A stretch of 64,000 bases of DNA from assembly GCA_019914945.1 (NCBI GenBank), contig CM034111.1, forward strand, positions 5,208,001 to 5,272,000, in the 5' to 3' direction. The DNA is from Typha latifolia. Taxonomy: Eukaryota; Streptophyta; Magnoliopsida; Poales; Typhaceae. The notes under the pieces were generated by a model, which did no database searches, was not told the origin of the DNA, and saw nothing but the letters and a program-made list of their open reading frames with translations. Of this stretch, positions 1-8,611 are shown piece after piece. Position numbers and translations under genes: made by a program. Position 1 is the stretch's first letter; each line of letters starts with the position of its first letter.

Positions 1-2143
1 TTCAGTCCCGGCTACTAGAAGTATCTACGAACATCATGGTACATCTTCGTCTCCCCAGGGTGCACACTATAAGATGTCTGGTGAGCTTCCTCCTAAAATC
101 TCCCGACGGAGTTCGCCCACGTCAGGTACACATAATTTATCTCCAAACTTCAGGGTTCCCAATCTATCAAGGCAAAAACCCTTTTTACCTCAGTCTCAAA
201 CTTGTTGGAGGACTTATAGTAAATGTAGGTCTTCTGCCTGTGCAACTTTGATCCTCTCCGCTAGAGTCGGCCTCACAGTTAACTAGGCCAGCAGTCCAAC
301 ACCTGCATCTTAAGTAGATCTCACAGGATGTCCTGCTGCTGAATAATCAAACTAGCCAAATTTCCCATCGACTTCCTACTCAAGGCATCAGTCACCACAT
401 TCGCCTTCCCAGGGTGGTAGTTAATAGCGCAGTCATAATCATTCACCAACTCAAGCCACCTGCGCTGTCTCATTTTCAACTCCCTCTGGGTGAATAGGTA
501 CTTCAAACTCTTGTGGACAAGGAAGATCTCACACTTCTCCCCGTAGAGATAATGCCTCTAAATCTTCAGAGCGAACACTACCGCTGCTAGCTTCAAGTCG
601 TGGGTCGAGTAGTTCCGCTCATGGTTCTTGAGCTGCTTGGATGCATAAGTGACAACTCCGCCCTCCTGCATGAGGACACAGCCCAAGCCTGAGTATGAAG
701 CATCATAGTAGACCTGGTAGCCCCTTCCACTGCGAGGAACTATAAGGATAGGTGCAGATGTAAGTCTCCTCTTCAGCTCTTGGAAGCTCTCCTCACAATC
801 AGTTGTCCATACAAAACATTGATCCTTCCGGGTTAGCTTAGTGAGGGGACTGACAATTTTTGAAAATCCTCCGACAAAACGCCGGTAATACCCGGCCAAA
901 CCCAAGAAACTACGAACCTCCGAGACGGTACTCGGTTGCCTCCAATTAAGAACAGCGGTGATCTTGGATTGATTAACCCGGATATCCTCTCCTGAGACCA
1001 CATGCCCAAGGAACACCACTTCCTCTAGCCAAAATTCACACTTGGAGAATTTAGCAAATAACTTTTCTCTCCTTAGCACCTACAGTACCAACCGAAGATC
1101 CTCTTCATGCTCCTGTTCTGAGGCAAAGTAAATCAAGATATCATCAATGAAGACCACCACGAACTGATCCAAGAAAGGGCGGAAGACACGGTTCGTCAAG
1201 TCCATGAAGATAGCTGGTGCATTGGTCAAGTCGAAAGGCATAACTAGGAACTCATACAACCTGTACCGAGTACGACAAGCGGTTTTCGAGACATCCGCTT
1301 CCCTAATCCTCAATTGATGATACCCAGATCTCATATCAATCTTTGAGAAGACGCGCGCCCCACGCAGTTGATCAAACAGGTCCTCAATGCGAGGCACGGG
1401 GTACTTGTTCTTCATAGTCAGCTGGTTCAGTTGCCGATAATCAATGCAAAGGCGAAGGTTACCATCCTTCTTCTTCACAAACAGGACTAGAGCGCCCCAA
1501 GGGGATGAGCTAGGCCTGATGAGTCCCCTACTTAGCAGGTCATCAATCTGCTCTCTGAGTTCTTCCATCTCTTTCGGAGCCATACGGTAAGGTGCCTTGG
1601 AGACTGGTCCTACCCCTGGAATGAGGTCAATGGTGAACTCAACTCCCCTGTTTGGGGAAAGCCCCAGAATGTCCTCAGGGAAAACATCTGGGAACTCCCG
1701 CACCACCGATAAGTCAGTCGGGGTTTGGGTCCCAATTGACTCGATGGACATGATTGCCAGCAACTCTGAATGGTCCACCTGTTGATCCTTACACAATCGA
1801 CACTCAATGCCATCATTAAGCTGCAAGATGACCTCCTTGCTATAATAGTTAATACTAGCATGGTAAGCGGCTAACCAATCCATCCCCAGGATTAGATCAA
1901 AGTCCTGCATCTCGAGGGGTAGGAGGTCCGCCTTAAAATCCCACTCGTCAAAAATCAAGGTGCAAGATCGATAAACATGGCGGACTTCTAGAAAGTCACC
2001 AAGTGGGGTGGCTATGACTAAGGGCTCCACAAGAGGTCCCGATGCCACATCCGTATTTTAAGTGAAGGATGTACAAATAAAGGAATGGGTGGACCCGGGG
2101 TCAAATAAAATCCTAGCGGTGTGTGCAAATAATGTCATAGTAC
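1..2143 (-). pseudogene. pol pseudogene: protease, RT, RNase H
   Basis: This is the catalytic polyprotein of the Tekay-like element. Protease comes first: the active-site block reads LFDPGSTHSFI near 2075-2110, with Pro where Ser or Thr is usual in D-S/T-G. The protease tail reads [13 protein letters not shown] (about 1855-1895). RT follows at about 1080-1600, with FIDDILIY (the YxDD-box equivalent) near 1126-1150. The connection and RNase H regions run from 1079 to about 340 and include [14 protein letters not shown] and [10 protein letters not shown]. Four breaks are visible: TAA at 2058-2060, TAG at 1080-1082 (Gln position), TAG at 558-560 (Trp position) and a stop at about 321. From 320 to 1 lies the linker towards integrase, with further stops. 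The gene cannot make a full product. Confidence 0.88.
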
Positions 2144-2289
2144 CTGCCATTGCGTATATAAGTCTTAACTAAAATAGGAAACACATTTTTCACAATATGT
2201 AAATTTGCACAAGGTTAGGAAGGAGGATATAATATTATGTATGAATAAGGCATACGTAAAACTTAAACATGATTAATTTATTCGATTAC
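2144..2289 (-). other. candidate spliceosomal intron between gag and protease
   Basis: On the minus strand the gag frame reads DAEASNEVAIG up to position 2290, then a GT at 2289-2288 opens 146 bp of AT-rich sequence with stops in frame. That segment ends ...TGGCAG at 2144, and the protease frame resumes at 2143. Joining the two sides restores an in-frame passage of the type usual in Tekay elements (EASN..GT followed by the protease DxGSTHSFI block). A CTAAC branch-like motif lies inside. The boundaries fit GT..AG exactly, but splicing itself is inference. Confidence 0.6.
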
Positions 2290-3433
2290 CTATGGCCACC
2301 TCATTGGATGCTTCAGCATCCTGTAGGGTCATAGCAAAAACCCGGCCGGTACGTCTACCCCGCCCTCTGCTAGGAGGTCCCGAATGTGAGCCCCCACGAC
2401 CCCTACTTGTGGCAGTACTGGCTCCCGATGCTCCAGATATAGCAGGCGTGGTAGGAGTGGCTGGTGCTCTGACCAACAGAGGACATTGTGTGCGGACATG
2501 CCCAGACTCTCCACACTGGAAGCAGGTAACGCGAGCACTGAGGCAGTCATGAGATATGTGACCCCTCTTGCCGCAAGCAAAACAAGTCCGACCCTCAGGG
2601 GTAGGCGGCCGTGCAAAACCACCACTGCCCAAACTGCTTGAAACTGGCGGTGACTTCTCACCATTAATAGAAGGTCGAGCCCTACTCGGCCCGCTTGAAC
2701 CCTGAGGGCTGGGTCTACTCGGGGTAGCACTAGAACCTGTGCCACCAGCATAGGGGTGACACCTCAGTTGCAGGAAGGTCCCACCAGAATGGCCTCCACG
2801 TGGACGCCCATCAAAGCGGCCGGTATGACCCGCTACCCGCTCCTAATGCTGTGAGCGCTCCTCAAGTAAGTCCCTCTCCACTAGCTCTGCGTAGGTCAGG
2901 TTCTTCACCATGTTTACTTGCTTGCGGATCTCAATCCGGAGGCCCATCTTGAACTGGTCAGCCCTAGCAGCATCATCAGGTATGACTCTAGGGCAGAAGC
3001 GGGACAAGGCATTGAATCTGTCCTCGTACAGTGTCACAGTCATATTCTCCTGCCTTAACTAGGTAAACTCCCTCGTCAGCTCGAAGCAAAGGGATGCAGG
3101 GAAATATTTCTGGTCGAAGGAATCCGAAAATGTCCTCCAAGTGATGTACTCCCCAGCAAGGCGATGCGACATCATGCGCTCAGTGGCCCTCCACCACTCT
3201 TCCGACATCATGCGCTCAGTGGTCACCTGACGACTCTCCGGGCACTCAAAAGCGGTCAGGATCTTCCGCACATCCACCATCCACCTATTAGCCTCCATAG
3301 GGTCCGTCGTGCCGCTGAACAAAGGGGGGTTAAGCTGTATGAACCAGTTCAGCGACCAGGCGGACCCATCTCTAGTCTGCTCGGCTGGAGTAATATGCTC
3401 TGACGGCTCCCTCGGTATGTGCATCCCAGACAT
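2290..3433 (-). pseudogene. gag pseudogene with two CCHC zinc knuckles
   Basis: Gag forms the virus-like particle that packages element RNA. The first segment (3433-3059) starts at MSGMHIPREP and contains the retrotrans_gag core (DPMEANRWM, EWWRATERMM, GEYITWRTFSDSF). A stop at about 3059-3061 interrupts what should be a continuous frame. The next segment (3043-2843) holds the end of the core (YEDRFNALSRF, MVKNLTYAELVERD) and ends in another stop. The last segment (to 2290) has two CCHC knuckles, CFACGKRGHISHDC and CFQCGESGHVRTQC, and then a Gly/Arg/Ser-rich tail. TERMMS occurs twice close together, a small internal duplication at about 3168-3224. The start was chosen as the first Met ahead of the core and is not otherwise supported. 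Confidence 0.85.
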
Positions 3434-3748
3434 GGCCGCCGTGCGCTCCTAAACTAACTCTTCGATGAGCCTCTCTTGTTGTCTGACAAGCTGCCCCAGG
3501 GCCTTAATGCTAGTTGAAGTACTAGCAGTTGGTTCGCCAATGGGGGCTGAAGCCCATCCACGACCAATCGCACCGAGAACGTTTAGGCAGCATTCTTGGC
3601 AAGTTCAACGCATTTTAATTCTTAATTCACAAGTATATCAAAAGTCGTGTGTGACTCTATTATTCATTACTCCTAGTTATTCATTATTATTATCCATTTC
3701 CTATGTATTTGGATGATATGTAGGAAGACTTGCCAGATTTATAGTGAA

Positions 3749-3764
3749 CCTGGCTCTAATACCA
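3749..3764 (-). promoter_or_regulatory. primer binding site, initiator tRNA-Met
   Basis: On the minus strand the bases just inside the LTR read TGGTATTAGAGCCAGG. This matches the complement of the 3' end of initiator methionine tRNA (TGGTATCAGAGC...) with one C-to-T change. It fixes the inner edge of the LTR and the direction of the element. Confidence 0.9.
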
Positions 3765-3768
3765 AGTT

Positions 3769-5222
3769 GAAACACCCAAACCTCCAAATACACGTGTAAA
3801 CCGCGTGGGTAAATCCCCCCATGCGGTGTATCACATAACCTATTAGTACAAAAATTTCACAAGGCACACAATATAAATTCACCATAAATAAACTCAATCA
3901 TAAGAGTCCGATAGCCTGTGGGGTCTCCACGGTATACTAAATCTCGTCAGCTAGCCTGCTCCTCCGAAATCCTAAAATCCTCCTCACGCGGTGTCAATCC
4001 TAGTCAAAACATACGTAAGATTAGTGAACAAATAGAATTAATTATCTTATTAGAGAATTTATGTTTAGCATATACATGAGTCAAGGGTCTCCTAGGGTGA
4101 GTCCTATGTTATTCTAAAATTCACATGATAATAAATTATCATTACGGGGGTTAGGCTAATTAAATCAGGTGAAAATGGATAAATGGGGTTATAGGGTCCA
4201 AATGGCCCCAAATGGCTCCAAATGGGCTAGGCTAGAGGTATTGGGTTAGGCTCAAACCTAACCCAATAGGCAAGAGGGCCTTGGTAAGCAAAGATGGGCT
4301 GGGGACCCAACCACAGCCCACCAAGGTTGGATTAGTGGGCTGTAGTCTACAGCCCACCCAACATTTGGGTTAGTGGGCTGCAGCTTGCAGCCCACCCGAG
4401 CCCAAATCGATGGGCTGCGGCTTGCAGCCCACCCAAGCCTAAGTTCGTGGGCTGCGGCCTGCAGCCCACCAACACCTATACCCAATCTCCTTCGAAGAAG
4501 GGAGACAGAGGGGACGAGACGCGGAGGCTTGGCGCTGCCGGTGGCCCATGCTGCCGGCAGCCCACCCTCAGGTCGGCGGCTCGCAACCTACGCCGGGGAA
4601 GGAAGGGAAGGAAAGCAAAGGGGAGGAAAAGAGGAGGGCACGTCTTGGATCGACGGGCGTAACCCACGCCGCGGAGGAGCCACCACCCATCCTCCCCGCC
4701 TACGGGGTAGCGGGAGCAGCTCGCCCCGCTGTTAGGGTGGCCGACGGGGCAGTGAAGCGAGCTCCATGGCCGGCGGCCATGGAGGTACCTCCTGTCAACC
4801 CAAAAGCCCGAAGCCCGTCCAGAGAGCCCCTTCCCTGGAGCTCTCGGACCGACGGCTGGATGCGGGGTCGTCGACCGTCGAGGATGATGGCGAGATGGAG
4901 GGAAACTAATTACTGAATTTTCCTGAGGTTGAGGCTTACTGTGATTCGTGCGCTCGGCTTCGTTGGCTCCGGGGCTTCAACGGCTCCAATGTTAGCAACC
5001 CGAGGAAGGAGAGGGAGAGAGATAGCGTGCTGGAGGAATATTGCGGTAGGGGAGGGGGAGCTGGGATTAATGGAGGTGGGGAAGGTGGCATGCACAGCAA
5101 GGGAAGAGGAAGAAGAAGAAAGGAGAAGAGAGGACGGGGGAAAAGAGTGGCAGGGTTTGACGCACATGCTCGGTACATGCGTTAGTCAGAGGGAGAGATT
5201 TTTTTTTAATTGGGGTGTTACA
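3769..5222 (-). repeat. 5' LTR of the Tekay-like element (1454 bp)
   Basis: The minus-strand sequence starts TGTAACACCCCAATT at 5222 and ends ...GTTTCA at 3769, four bases before the PBS. A GC-rich block (about 4490-4880) contains only short unsupported reading frames. The partner LTR is outside the window, so age cannot be estimated. Confidence 0.85.
4335..4470. repeat. four tandem imperfect palindromes in the LTR
   Basis: Four units spaced 34-39 bp apart each carry a self-complementary core of the form GGGCTGCAGCTTGCAGCCC: about 4337 (with GTAGTCTAC in the middle), 4376, 4410 and 4449. Each could fold into a short GC-rich hairpin in single-stranded DNA or RNA. The arms vary together between units (the first has TGTAG/CTACA where others have TGCAG/CTGCA), which hints that pairing has been preserved. 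Confidence 0.8.
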
Positions 5223-5698
5223 CTAGAAATTCCTAAAATCCTCATTTGGATGGACATATGAACTCCCGTATGAACAAGGTTCCACTAGAATGTTTTTTTA
5301 CAGGTTTGCATCAATGAATTTTAAATCTTCACGTGTTCTAATCTTTCATAATTGTTGCGGTTCTTGATTTAAATTCATATTGGACAAAATTAAACTGCTT
5401 TAAATTGTATCATTTTCTATTTATATTTAAAAAAATAAGATAATTTCTCACAAGTACGTTTGAACGTAAGTGGATAGCATTTGAACGGTTGATTTACGCT
5501 CGCACATTCAAAGGCGTTCGAATGCGCGATGGATAAGTTGAGTCATAATAGGATTTGTTTAGGGGCATTGTATGGTGGCTACTGGCCTCTAAATATGTAG
5601 AAAGACAGCTATCTTGGAATAATTGATTATTGAAACTTGTTTTGTATCTAGGCTTGAGTCAACTTCTTCCTTCTCCTTCCCCTCGAAAGACAACATGA
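5223..5698 (+). repeat. probable gypsy LTR fragment with TTCGAA-type motifs
   Basis: No gene is seen. An AT-rich start is followed at 5457-5535 by spaced motifs of the form CGTTTGAACG, ATTTGAACG and GCGTTCGAATGCGC, then a leader-like stretch. The layout resembles the U3 region of the chromovirus LTRs at 57539 and 61970. The same leader appears to resume at 8612 after the R1 insertion cluster. The exact left end of the LTR could not be placed. Confidence 0.45.
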
Positions 5699-6204
5699 TG
5701 TTATGATTCGACCACATGCGAGTCAAGTTAGTTACTTAGCTTTATCTTATTATTTTAAATTTTAAATAAATCGGATAATCCACATGTGGATCCGATCTGC
5801 TAGGGATTTTACTCTTATAAATAGGGGTGGACATGTGTTGATAATTATTATTAGGAGAAATATGAGTTTAGCTAGTTATTATATTTGTCCTTATCTTTTT
5901 ACACTAACCATTAAATTATCTTTATCTTTATAAGAGTAGATCATAACCGTAGATCTCTTTCAAGCATCCAAACCCTATCCACGTCCTACCTCCAATAGCC
6001 ACCTTATAATGCCCCTCCACTACCACCCTTGGCCTTCCGCCACCCTTCGACAATAGCCACAACATCGGATATTTACTATTTTTCCCTCTCTAACCTATCC
6101 CCACTATTTTATTTTTAACTTTTCATCTCGATCTCCGATTTACCTCTACCTAAATTTTCATAATATTCTTACGAAATGGATTGTTCTAGATCTAGTTCAT
6201 AACA
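5699..6204 (+). repeat. R1 family 5' LTR, plus copy
   Basis: The repeat starts TGTTATGATTCGACCACATG and ends ...GTTCATAACA, directly before a primer binding site. Its body is a near inverse copy of 6612-7150. TTATAAATAG at about 5817 could be the TATA box, and AAACCCTA and CCACCCTT blocks recur in all R1 LTRs. Confidence 0.85.
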
Positions 6205-6205
6205 T

Positions 6206-6216
6206 TGGTATTAGAG
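6206..6216 (+). promoter_or_regulatory. primer binding site of R1 plus copy
   Basis: TGGTATTAGAG lies one base after the LTR end. It matches the initiator tRNA-Met primer site with one transition. Confidence 0.85.
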
Positions 6217-6233
6217 TTGACATTCCTCGAAAG

Positions 6234-6611
6234 ATGATTAACATGTGTTCCAAGACCGACGAGGAGGGATCGACCATGGAGGACCACGATCTCATCTTCG
6301 TTCCTGTGGGAGTTGATCTGGTGCCCCACCCACCACCACCAATAGTTGATAATGAGCCGCTGGCGTGGGCGAAGGAATGGGTAGAGTCCATGGACTTGCT
6401 ACATGAATCATCGAGGAGAGCCATGAAAAGTTTTGAAAGGATCGAGAAGGCGATCCAAACCTTGATGAAAACCTTGACGATCGTTCTCCTAGCCCAGCGC
6501 AGCCAGCCCGTGCTGCCAATGCTGCCGGTGCCACCGGCGATGGCAGAAATAGCCCAGCCACGGCCACCAACTTCAAATCGTGAAGAAGGTGGAGAGGAGA
6601 CCCAACCGCTG
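6234..6611 (+). pseudogene. R1 gag, N-terminal part
   Basis: The frame from MINMCSKTDEEGS runs without a stop across the junction with the next R1 LTR and ends at 6665 inside that LTR, so only the first ~126 residues belong to gag. The part seen is acidic, then Pro-rich, then has a short helical stretch (ESMDLLHESSRRAMKS). The homologous start recurs on the minus strand at 15606 and 16872. A Pro/Ala-rich stretch follows. The conserved gag core and zinc knuckle are missing here because the minus-strand R1 copy begins at 6612. Confidence 0.65.
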
Positions 6612-7150
6612 TGTTACGGACTAGATCTGGAACGATCCGTCCGTAGGATGATTATTAAAATTTAGATAGAGGTAGCCTCATGAGTTAGGATTCTAATGGG
6701 TTTCACCTAAATCGGAAGTCGGGATGAAAAGATAAAAATAAAATAGTGGAGATAGGTCAGGGAGGGCAGAACGGTAATTTCTGATATTGTGGCAGTTGTC
6801 GAAGGGTGGTGGACGGCCAAGGGTGGTGGTGGACGGCCATGTAATAGGGTGGCTTCTAGAGGTAAGAGGTGGCTAGGGTTTGGATGCTTGAAAGGGATCT
6901 ACGGTTAAGATCTACTCCTATGAAGGGTAAATGTAAAAAAGGTAAGGTTGAAAATAATAACTAGCTAAATTCAGATTTCTCGCAATGATCATTATCAACT
7001 CATGTCCACCCGTATTTATAGGAGTAAAATCCCTAACGGATCAGATCCACATGCGGATTATCCGATTTATTTGAAATTCAAAATAGAAAGATAAAGCTAA
7101 GTAACTAATTTGACTCAACTCGACTTAACCCATGTGGTCAGATCGTAACA
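6612..7150 (-). repeat. R1 family 3' LTR, minus copy
   Basis: The minus-strand reading starts TGTTACGATCTGACCACATG at 7150 and ends ...CCGTAACA at 6612. It is preceded on the minus strand by the typical pol tail and polypurine region (CTTGAGGACAAGGTG, then GTGGTGGATTG), which identifies it as a 3' LTR. It is inverted relative to 5699-6204. Confidence 0.85.
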
Positions 7151-8330
7151 ATCCACCACGGTTCTAACACCTTGTCCTCAAGGTGACTAGTCTCTCACAC
7201 CTTTGTACTCATATAACTTGTCGTGCCAATTAGTGGATTCGGGTTCGTCTTCTTTGAGTCCACCTAGGAACATGACGTGGGCTCGCTGGTGCTTGCATTT
7301 ATGACCAGGGGTAAATCGGTCATCACAGTAAAAATACAAGCCTTTTCTTCGACGCTCTTAAAGTCATTGGGTACAAAGCGGCGTGTGATCATTTATCGGT
7401 TAGTTTGAGCCATTGGTGCAGTCTGAGTCGGGGCAGATGTTGTCTCTAGTGGGCCGTGGGCTTGGGCCGCCTTTCTTCTCTCCTCCTTGCGGATCTGGTT
7501 TAGTTGATCCAACTTGGACTCCATCAGAATAGTTAAAGAGAAGGCCTCAAAGCCTTAACCTCAGCCTGAATGTTAGGCCTAAGCCCAATAATGAAGGTAC
7601 TCTTCAGGGCTAACCTCAGCATATCCGCTCAAACTCCTCCCGGTAAGTTCTCACTGTTGTTGACTGAGTCAGCTTAGTCAACATGACCTGAAAGTCCTCG
7701 TACTGGGTCAGACCGAATCGAGCACAAATCGCATTCGCAAAGTCCTACCAAGACTCAAATGGTCGAGTCCGCTCAGCAGACTTGTACCACCTAATCGCCA
7801 CGCCCTCTAAGTGAAATGAGGCTAGCTGGACCTTCTAGTGATCGAGCATGCCATGGTACGTGAAAAACTGCTCCGCTAGATAGGTCCAATCTAGCGGGTC
7901 TTCTCCAAAAACTTTTGGAAAATTAATCTTGAAAGTCTGAGCTTGGATCCCAAAATATGGTCTGTCATCACGAGCGAAGTGACCTTGGGGTCAAGGCTAG
8001 TCTCGTGGGTCATAGGCCCACGGGTTTGGGTCATGTCGCCCCCGAACTACACGCGGGTTCGGCTCCATCTGACGATGCGGGCCCACCTATTCATTCCACC
8101 ATTCATCCTCGGGCTCGTACTCGTGCTCGGGGTCTTGTTCATGGGTTCCAAACTGGTTTGCATGAGGTGGTCGAACCGGTTCACAAAAATTTGGCCTGCC
8201 TCGAAAATCTTGCTATTCCTCTCCTTCATTCTAATAACCTAACCCTAGGGCTGAATTTGGAATTCAGCCTAGGGGTGCCACCACAGGGTGCATGGGGGGT
8301 GGTGGCGGCTAGGTTCGATCGGGGATCACC
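7151..8330 (-). pseudogene. R1 gag-only internal region, minus strand
   Basis: From right to left: a gag N-terminal piece (MKERNSKIFEAGQIFVNRFDH, start near 8229), the gag core at about 7930-7600 (LASFHLEGVAIRWYKSAER, FANAICARFGLTQYEDFQ, YREEFERIC), a zinc-knuckle remnant at about 7345-7290 (YCDDRFTPGHKC with its first Cys changed to Tyr), then directly the 3' tail CTTGAGGACAAGG near 7180. No protease, RT, RNase H or integrase sequence lies between. The core clearly resembles the chromovirus gag at 59160-59640. Several frame breaks are present. R1 is therefore a gag-bearing, pol-less family. Confidence 0.75.
8243..8273. other. inverted repeat (hairpin) in R1 internal region
   Basis: CCCTAGGGCTGAATT and AATTCAGCCTAGGGG are separated by TGG and pair along about 14-15 bases with one bulged G. 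Decayed equivalents lie at about 13130-13165 and 14505-14540 in other R1 copies, so the hairpin is a family feature. Confidence 0.65.
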
Positions 8331-8339
8331 GGCAATCAA

Positions 8340-8611
8340 CTGCCACAACGTCAGATATCCAGCAGCCACCCTACAATACGGCCCTCCACCACCACCCTTA
8401 GCCGTTCGCCACCCTCCGACGACTGCCACAACGTCGGATATTTACCGTTATGCTCTCTCTGACCTATCCCCACTATTTTATTTTTAACCTTTCATCCTAA
8501 TTCTGATTTAGGTGAAACCAAAACAATTAGAACCCTAACTCACGAGGTTACCTCTAGCTAAATTTTCATAATTTTCTTACGAACGGATCGTTCTAGATCT
8601 GGCTCGTAACA
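8340..8611 (+). repeat. R1 LTR, terminal part (plus)
   Basis: The sequence is collinear with the last ~270 bp of 5699-6204 (CCACCCTACAATACGG, then ACAACGTCGGATATTTACCG) and ends ...GGCTCGTAACA. GCCACAACGTC repeats on both sides of the left junction, which suggests recombination between repeats. It probably is the 3' LTR of the outer plus-strand R1 copy. Confidence 0.7.

Larger units (their letters stand above)
1..5222 (-). mobile_element. Ty3/gypsy element, Tekay/Del type, 5' portion
   Basis: Read on the minus strand, the order is LTR (3769-5222), primer binding site, gag, protease, RT and RNase H, after which the window ends. Integrase, any chromodomain and the 3' LTR lie beyond the left edge, so a target duplication cannot be tested. 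The LTR begins TGTAACACCCC, and the RT/RNase H wording ([24 protein letters not shown]) is that of the plant Tekay/Del chromovirus lineage, which is established knowledge. Several in-frame stops sit where the family has Trp or Gln codons, so this copy is inactive. The lineage call is firm to Ty3/gypsy and probable to Tekay. Confidence 0.9.
5699..8611. mobile_element. compound of R1 short-LTR elements inserted at one site
   Basis: Contents in order: a plus-strand R1 LTR, its PBS and the start of gag, a minus-strand R1 LTR with a minus-strand gag body, and the terminal part of a plus-strand R1 LTR. The five bases before 5699 (CATGA) and after 8611 (CCTGA) match at four of five, as expected for an old target-site duplication of the outer plus-strand copy. 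The simplest reading is a plus-strand R1 element into which a minus-strand R1 element inserted, with later loss of the inner copy's 5' LTR by recombination. Confidence 0.65.

Noticed and set aside
4258..4916. Several GC-rich open frames as a host gene
   Set aside because: All lie inside the Tekay-type LTR, overlap on both strands and show no domain.
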